Below, in pieces: positions 60,148-64,000 of a stretch of 64,000 nt of DNA. How positions within the stretch are numbered: position 1 is the first letter of the stretch; each line of letters begins with the position of its first letter. Origin of the DNA: Streptomyces sp. NRRL WC-3605 (GTDB lineage Bacteria; Actinomycetota; Actinomycetes; Streptomycetales; Streptomycetaceae); contig NZ_LLZN01000002.1 of the NCBI RefSeq assembly GCF_001509795.1, positions 310,001-374,000 on the forward strand, in the 5' to 3' direction. The notes under the pieces are model-generated. The model saw only the letters and a program-made list of their open reading frames with translations, made no database searches and was not told the origin of the DNA. The position numbers were made by a program, and so were the translations under genes.

Positions 60148-60993
60148 TTGTCCACAGCAGCTGCGCAGTACGTCCCCGATCCCGCGCCGGCCGAACGGGT
60201 GGCGGCCCGCGCTCGCGGACTGACCAAGGCGTACGGCTCCGGTGAGACCGCCGTGCTCGCCCTCGACGCGGTGGACGTGGACATCGCGCGCGGCCGGTTC
60301 ACGGCGGTGATGGGGCCCTCGGGATCGGGGAAGTCCACGCTGATGCACTGCCTGGCCGGCCTGGACGACGTCTCGGCGGGACGGGTCTGGCTCGGCGACA
60401 CCGAGATCACGGGGCTGAAGGACCGTGAGCTGACCCGGTTGCGGCGGGACCGGATCGGGTTCATGTTCCAGTCGTTCAACCTCATCCCGACGCTGACCGC
60501 GGCGGAGAACATCACCCTGCCCTTGGACATCGCCGGCCGCAGACCGGACGAGGCGTGGCTGGCCCAGGTCATCGACACGCTCGGGCTGCGCGACCGGCTG
60601 CGGCACCGGCCCTCCCAGCTGTCCGGCGGCCAGCAGCAGCGCGTGGCCTGCGCCCGCGCGCTCGCCTCCCGGCCGGAGCTGATCTTCGCCGACGAGCCCA
60701 CCGGCAACCTGGACTCGCGGGCGGGCCTGGAGGTGCTCGGTTTCCTCCGCGAGGCCGTCGACCGGCTGGGACAGACGGTCGTCATGGTCACCCACGACCC
60801 GGGGGCCGCGGCCCACGCCGATCTCGTGCTGTTCCTCGGGGACGGGCGGATCGTCGACGAGATGCGCCACCCCACGGCGGAGGCCGTGCTGGAACGGATG
60901 AAACGCTTCGACGTGATCCGCGGGGCCTCCGAGGACGGCGGGCGCGCCCCGGGTGTCGAGGCCGGGGAGGGCCCGGCGCTCGAGAAGGGCTGA
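60148..60993 (+). CDS. ABC transporter ATP-binding protein (MacB/LolD type)
   Basis: The 281-residue ATPase has GPSGSGKST (Walker A), [29 protein letters not shown] (signature) and [13 protein letters not shown] (Walker B). This is the type that pairs with FtsX-like permeases. TTG 60148 follows GAGGAGG and is preferred over upstream in-frame starts. A C-terminal tail of about 50 residues is rich in Glu/Gly. It is in an operon with the permease 3 bp downstream. Confidence 0.92.
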   Translation: MSTAAAQYVPDPAPAERVAARARGLTKAYGSGETAVLALDAVDVDIARGRFTAVMGPSGSGKSTLMHCLAGLDDVSAGRVWLGDTEITGLKDRELTRLRRDRIGFMFQSFNLIPTLTAAENITLPLDIAGRRPDEAWLAQVIDTLGLRDRLRHRPSQLSGGQQQRVACARALASRPELIFADEPTGNLDSRAGLEVLGFLREAVDRLGQTVVMVTHDPGAAAHADLVLFLGDGRIVDEMRHPTAEAVLERMKRFDVIRGASEDGGRAPGVEAGEGPALEKG

Positions 60994-60996
60994 CCG

Positions 60997-63570
60997 GTGC
61001 TCAAGGCGACCCTCAGGAGCTTCCTCGCCCACAGGGGGCGGCTCGCGCTCTCGGCCCTGGCGGTGCTCCTGTCGGTGGCCTTCGTCGTCGGCAGCCTCAT
61101 CTTCTCGGACACCGTCGGCCGCACGTTCGACCGCCTGTTCGCCTCGACGGCCGCCGACGTCACCGTCACCCCCAAGGAGTCCTTCGACGAGACGATCTCC
61201 TCCGGGCGCACCGCGACCCTGCCGGCCGCGCTGGCCGGGCGCCTCGCCGAGGTGGACGGCGTCTCGGCGGCCCGCGCCGAGGTCGACGTGGACGGCATCA
61301 CCGTCGTCGACGCCGACCGCCGCCGGGTGAGCCCGACCTCGGGTGCGCCGACGCAGGCCGCCGTCTGGAACCCGACCGAGCGCAGCCCGGTGGAACTCAC
61401 CTCCGGGCACGCTCCGCGGGGCGACGGGCAGGTGCTGCTCGACGCGGACACCGCGGACCGGGCGGACGTGCGCGTCGGCGACCGGCTCACCGTGGTCGGC
61501 CCGCGGGGCTCCTTCCCGGTCCGTGTCGTGGGCATCGCGACCTTCACCACCACCAACCCCGGCGCGGCGCTGGTCTTCTTCGACACGGCCACCGCGCAGA
61601 CGAGACTGCTCGGCGACGCGGACGCGGCGACCGCCGTCGAACTCGACGCGGCCGAGGGCGTCACCGAGCCGGAGCTCAAGCGGCGGGCGGCCGAGGCCCT
61701 GGGCGCCGACGCCGCCGCCTACGAACTGCGGACCGCCGACGAGCAGGCGAAGTCGGACGTCGAGCGACTGGGCACGTTCCTCGACGTCATCAAGTACGTG
61801 ATGCTCGGCTTCGCGGGGGTCGCCGTCCTCGTCGGCGTGTTCCTGATCGTCAACACGTTCTCCATGCTGATCGCCCAGCGCACCCGTGAGCTGGGGCTGC
61901 TGCGCGCGCTCGGCGCGGACCGCCGCCAGGTGCGCCGCTCGGTGCTCACCGAGGCGCTGCTGCTGGGCCTGGTCGGCTCGACGGCGGGGCTGGCCGCCGG
62001 CATCGGCCTGGCCGTCGGGCTCATCGAGCTGATGGGCCTGCTGGGCATGCGCATCAGGACCGGCGAGATGGTGATCGGCTGGGGCACGCCGGTCGCCGCG
62101 TACGTCGTGGGGCTGGGCGTCACCTTCGTCGCGGCCTACCTCCCCGCCCGGCGGGCGGCCGGGGTGTCGCCGATGGCGGCCCTCGCTGACGCGGAGATCG
62201 CGGACGTCGGGCGGCCGCTGCGGCTGCGCGCGGTGGCGGGCTCGGCCGTCGGCGCGGGGGGAGCGGCGGCGCTCGCGGGCGCCGCAGTGTCCTCACGGAC
62301 GTCCACGGCCGCGTCCCTGCTGGGGGCCGGCGTGCTGCTGACCCTCATCGCCACGGTCGTGGCGGGTCCGCTCCTGGTGCGTCCCGTCATCCGGGTGCTC
62401 GGCGGCGCCTTCCCGGCGCTGTTCGGGCCGGTCGGCCGGATGAGCCAGCGCAACGCGCTGCGCAATCCGCGCCGCACGGGTGCCACGGCGGCCGCGCTGA
62501 TGGTGGGCCTGGCCCTGGTCGGCGGGATGTCGGTGGCGAGCGCGTCGATGTCGACGTCGTTCGACCGGCAGATCGACAAGACCCTCGGCGCCGACTTCGT
62601 GGTGCAGGACAGCAACTTCGTGCCCTTCCCCCGGGAGATCGCCGACCGGATCGCGGCCACCGAGGGGGTCGGGCTGGTGGTCCGCTCGCAGCTCGCGACG
62701 ATCGCGCTTCGCCTGCCCGACGGGGACCAGGTGCGGACCACCGCCGCCGGGTACGAACCCGAGCTCGACGAGGTCGCCCATCTCACCTACGCGCGCGGGG
62801 ACTCCGCGGCCGCGCTGGCGGACGGGCACCTCGGGATGGACCGCGACTTCGCCCGGGACCACGGGGTACGGGCCGGCAGCGCGCTGTCCGTCGAGTTCCA
62901 GGACGGGCGCCGCGCCCGGCTGACGGTCGGCGCCCTCACCGACCAGGACTCCGTCGACGGGTTCGGCGCCCAGGGGGGCGTCTTCTTCGGCCTGGCCACG
63001 CTGGAGAAGTACGCGCCGGGCGGCCAGGACGCGGCCGTGTACGTCAACGCCGCCCCCGGCACGGACGCGGACGCGCTGCGGACCGCTCTGGAGAAGACCC
63101 TCGACCCGTATCCGCAGGTGCAGGTCCGGGATGTCGCCGACTACAAGGACCTGGTGCACGACCAGATCGCCGTGCTGCTCTACCTGGTGTACGCCCTGCT
63201 GGGCCTCGCGATCGTCATCGCGGTGCTCGGTGTGGTCAACACGCTCGCCCTGTCGGTGGTGGAGCGGACCCGGGAGATCGGGCTGCTGCGGGCCATCGGG
63301 CTGGCCCGGCGCCAGCTGCGCCGGATGATCCGGCTGGAGTCGGTGGTGATCGCCGTGTTCGGCGCCGTCCTCGGGCTGGCGCTGGGGCTGGTGTGGGGCG
63401 TGTGCGCGCAGCAGGTGCTGGCGCTGCAGGGCATGACGGCGCTGGCCATCCCCTGGGGCACGATCGTCGCCGTGGTGATCGGCTCGGCGGTGGTGGGGGT
63501 CGTGGCGGCGCTGCTGCCCGCGCTGCGCGCGTCACGCATGAACGTGCTGGCGGCCATCGCGCACGAGTGA
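60997..63570 (+). CDS. FtsX-like ABC transporter permease
   Basis: The 857-residue permease has an N-terminal helix, a long extracytoplasmic MacB-type domain (about 40-260) and an FtsX unit of helices (about 265-390, with [26 protein letters not shown]). Middle helices and a second extracytoplasmic domain follow (about 520-715). A second FtsX unit (about 720-857) has [25 protein letters not shown]. Two duplicated FtsX halves are usual for actinobacterial mechanotransmission-type exporters. The cargo is unknown. Confidence 0.92.
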   Translation: MLKATLRSFLAHRGRLALSALAVLLSVAFVVGSLIFSDTVGRTFDRLFASTAADVTVTPKESFDETISSGRTATLPAALAGRLAEVDGVSAARAEVDVDGITVVDADRRRVSPTSGAPTQAAVWNPTERSPVELTSGHAPRGDGQVLLDADTADRADVRVGDRLTVVGPRGSFPVRVVGIATFTTTNPGAALVFFDTATAQTRLLGDADAATAVELDAAEGVTEPELKRRAAEALGADAAAYELRTADEQAKSDVERLGTFLDVIKYVMLGFAGVAVLVGVFLIVNTFSMLIAQRTRELGLLRALGADRRQVRRSVLTEALLLGLVGSTAGLAAGIGLAVGLIELMGLLGMRIRTGEMVIGWGTPVAAYVVGLGVTFVAAYLPARRAAGVSPMAALADAEIADVGRPLRLRAVAGSAVGAGGAAALAGAAVSSRTSTAASLLGAGVLLTLIATVVAGPLLVRPVIRVLGGAFPALFGPVGRMSQRNALRNPRRTGATAAALMVGLALVGGMSVASASMSTSFDRQIDKTLGADFVVQDSNFVPFPREIADRIAATEGVGLVVRSQLATIALRLPDGDQVRTTAAGYEPELDEVAHLTYARGDSAAALADGHLGMDRDFARDHGVRAGSALSVEFQDGRRARLTVGALTDQDSVDGFGAQGGVFFGLATLEKYAPGGQDAAVYVNAAPGTDADALRTALEKTLDPYPQVQVRDVADYKDLVHDQIAVLLYLVYALLGLAIVIAVLGVVNTLALSVVERTREIGLLRAIGLARRQLRRMIRLESVVIAVFGAVLGLALGLVWGVCAQQVLALQGMTALAIPWGTIVAVVIGSAVVGVVAALLPALRASRMNVLAAIAHE

Positions 63571-63645
63571 CGGGCGGGAGCCGGGACGGGCGTCCATATG
63601 CCGGAAACCTCTGCGGCGCCCCGGGCCCGGTGGTGGGATCGGCTC

Positions 63646-64000
63646 ATGAGTGATCTTCGTTTGCGTTCCGCCACCGCCCGGGACCTGGACGCCGTGCTGG
63701 CCTTCTGGAAGACGTCGGCCGAGGGCACCAGCATCAGCGACGACCGCGACGGCGTCGAGCGGCTCGTCGCCCGCGACCCGGGGGCGCTGATCCTGGCCGA
63801 GGTGGACGGCGAGCTGGCCGGCACGGTCATAGCGGGCTTCGACGGCTGGCGCTGCCATCTGTACCGGCTGGCGGTGCACCCGGACCGGCGCCGTCAGGGG
63901 ATCGGCTCGGCGCTGCTGGCCGCCGCCGAGGAGCGGTTCGTACGGCTCGGCGGGCGGCGCGGCGACGCGATGGTCCTGGAACGGAACACGCGTGCGCATC
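63646..64000 (+). CDS. GNAT-family N-acetyltransferase, cut by the window end
   Basis: The partial frame has 118 codons in this window and no stop. It begins MSDLRLRSATARDLDAVLAF and contains the acetyl-CoA motif A (HPDRRRQGIGSALL, about 82-95) preceded by the strand LYRLAV. It is a GNAT acetyltransferase of unknown substrate, lacking its C-terminal part here. There is no strong ribosome-binding site before ATG 63646. Confidence 0.85.
   Translation, partial: MSDLRLRSATARDLDAVLAFWKTSAEGTSISDDRDGVERLVARDPGALILAEVDGELAGTVIAGFDGWRCHLYRLAVHPDRRRQGIGSALLAAAEERFVRLGGRRGDAMVLERNTRAH

Overview
The window is chromosomal DNA from a high-GC actinomycete, almost certainly a Streptomyces. Third codon positions are nearly all G or C. 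GTG and TTG starts and 4-bp ATGA/GTGA stop-start overlaps are common. Many regulators appear to have leaderless promoters. Streptomyces hallmarks are present: SpoIIE-type phosphatases, a DUF5753/DUF397 regulator pair, an NlpC/P60 hydrolase behind a ydaO (c-di-AMP) riboswitch, and urease without UreE. From memory the bio-ure-gatD/murT order resembles the S. coelicolor SCO12xx region, but no alignment was run. No tRNA, rRNA, CRISPR array, prophage or complete insertion sequence was found. One MITE-like element is present.

Layout, left end (1-16 kb). An alpha/beta hydrolase is divergent from an IclR regulator. Next come a convergent polysaccharide-lyase and unsaturated-glucuronyl-hydrolase pair with related palindromes upstream. 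A SpoIIE sensor phosphatase then shares an operon with a sugar-binding lipoprotein, and lies divergent from a CUT2-type sugar ABC transporter whose binding protein is a paralogue of that lipoprotein. A DedA protein, a DUF779 protein, a secreted phosphodiester glycosidase, a small membrane protein, a 125-bp MITE and a secreted PLC-like phosphodiesterase follow.

16-31 kb. An oxidoreductase and two acyl-CoA dehydrogenases form an operon. An XRE-cupin regulator is divergent from an FAD disulfide oxidoreductase. LigB-type DNA ligase and a NUDIX protein are followed by an aldehyde dehydrogenase and a small protein. Another acyl-CoA dehydrogenase is divergent from a TetR regulator. Peptide deformylase is divergent from murT-gatD (peptidoglycan amidation), and 6-phosphofructokinase follows.

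31-44 kb. A CtaG-like protein and a 56-residue membrane protein come first. A four-gene LytTR regulator / membrane protein / sodium-solute symporter / LytS kinase operon is divergent from an Lrp regulator. The ddaH-rocD pair converts (methyl)arginine derivatives and ornithine. Two further SpoIIE phosphatases and an acyltransferase follow.

44-64 kb. The urease operon ureABCFGD is read leftward. Beyond it lie a TetR/membrane-protein pair, a 20-bp tandem repeat running into a small open frame, the riboswitch-NlpC/P60 gene, and an anti-sigma-like ATPase with its XRE/DUF397 module. The biotin genes follow (bioF divergent from bioBAD), then a methyltransferase, a Doc-like toxin-antitoxin pair, an ABC exporter, and a GNAT acetyltransferase cut by the window end.

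The least ordinary features are: the phosphatase plus binding-lipoprotein operon; the out-of-frame repeat at 50.6 kb, whose copy number would decide whether an upstream ATG reads into the downstream frame; a Cys/His-repeat tail on BioB; the MITE whose edge supplies a stop codon; and a set of promoters in which a palindrome sits inside a probable leaderless promoter.
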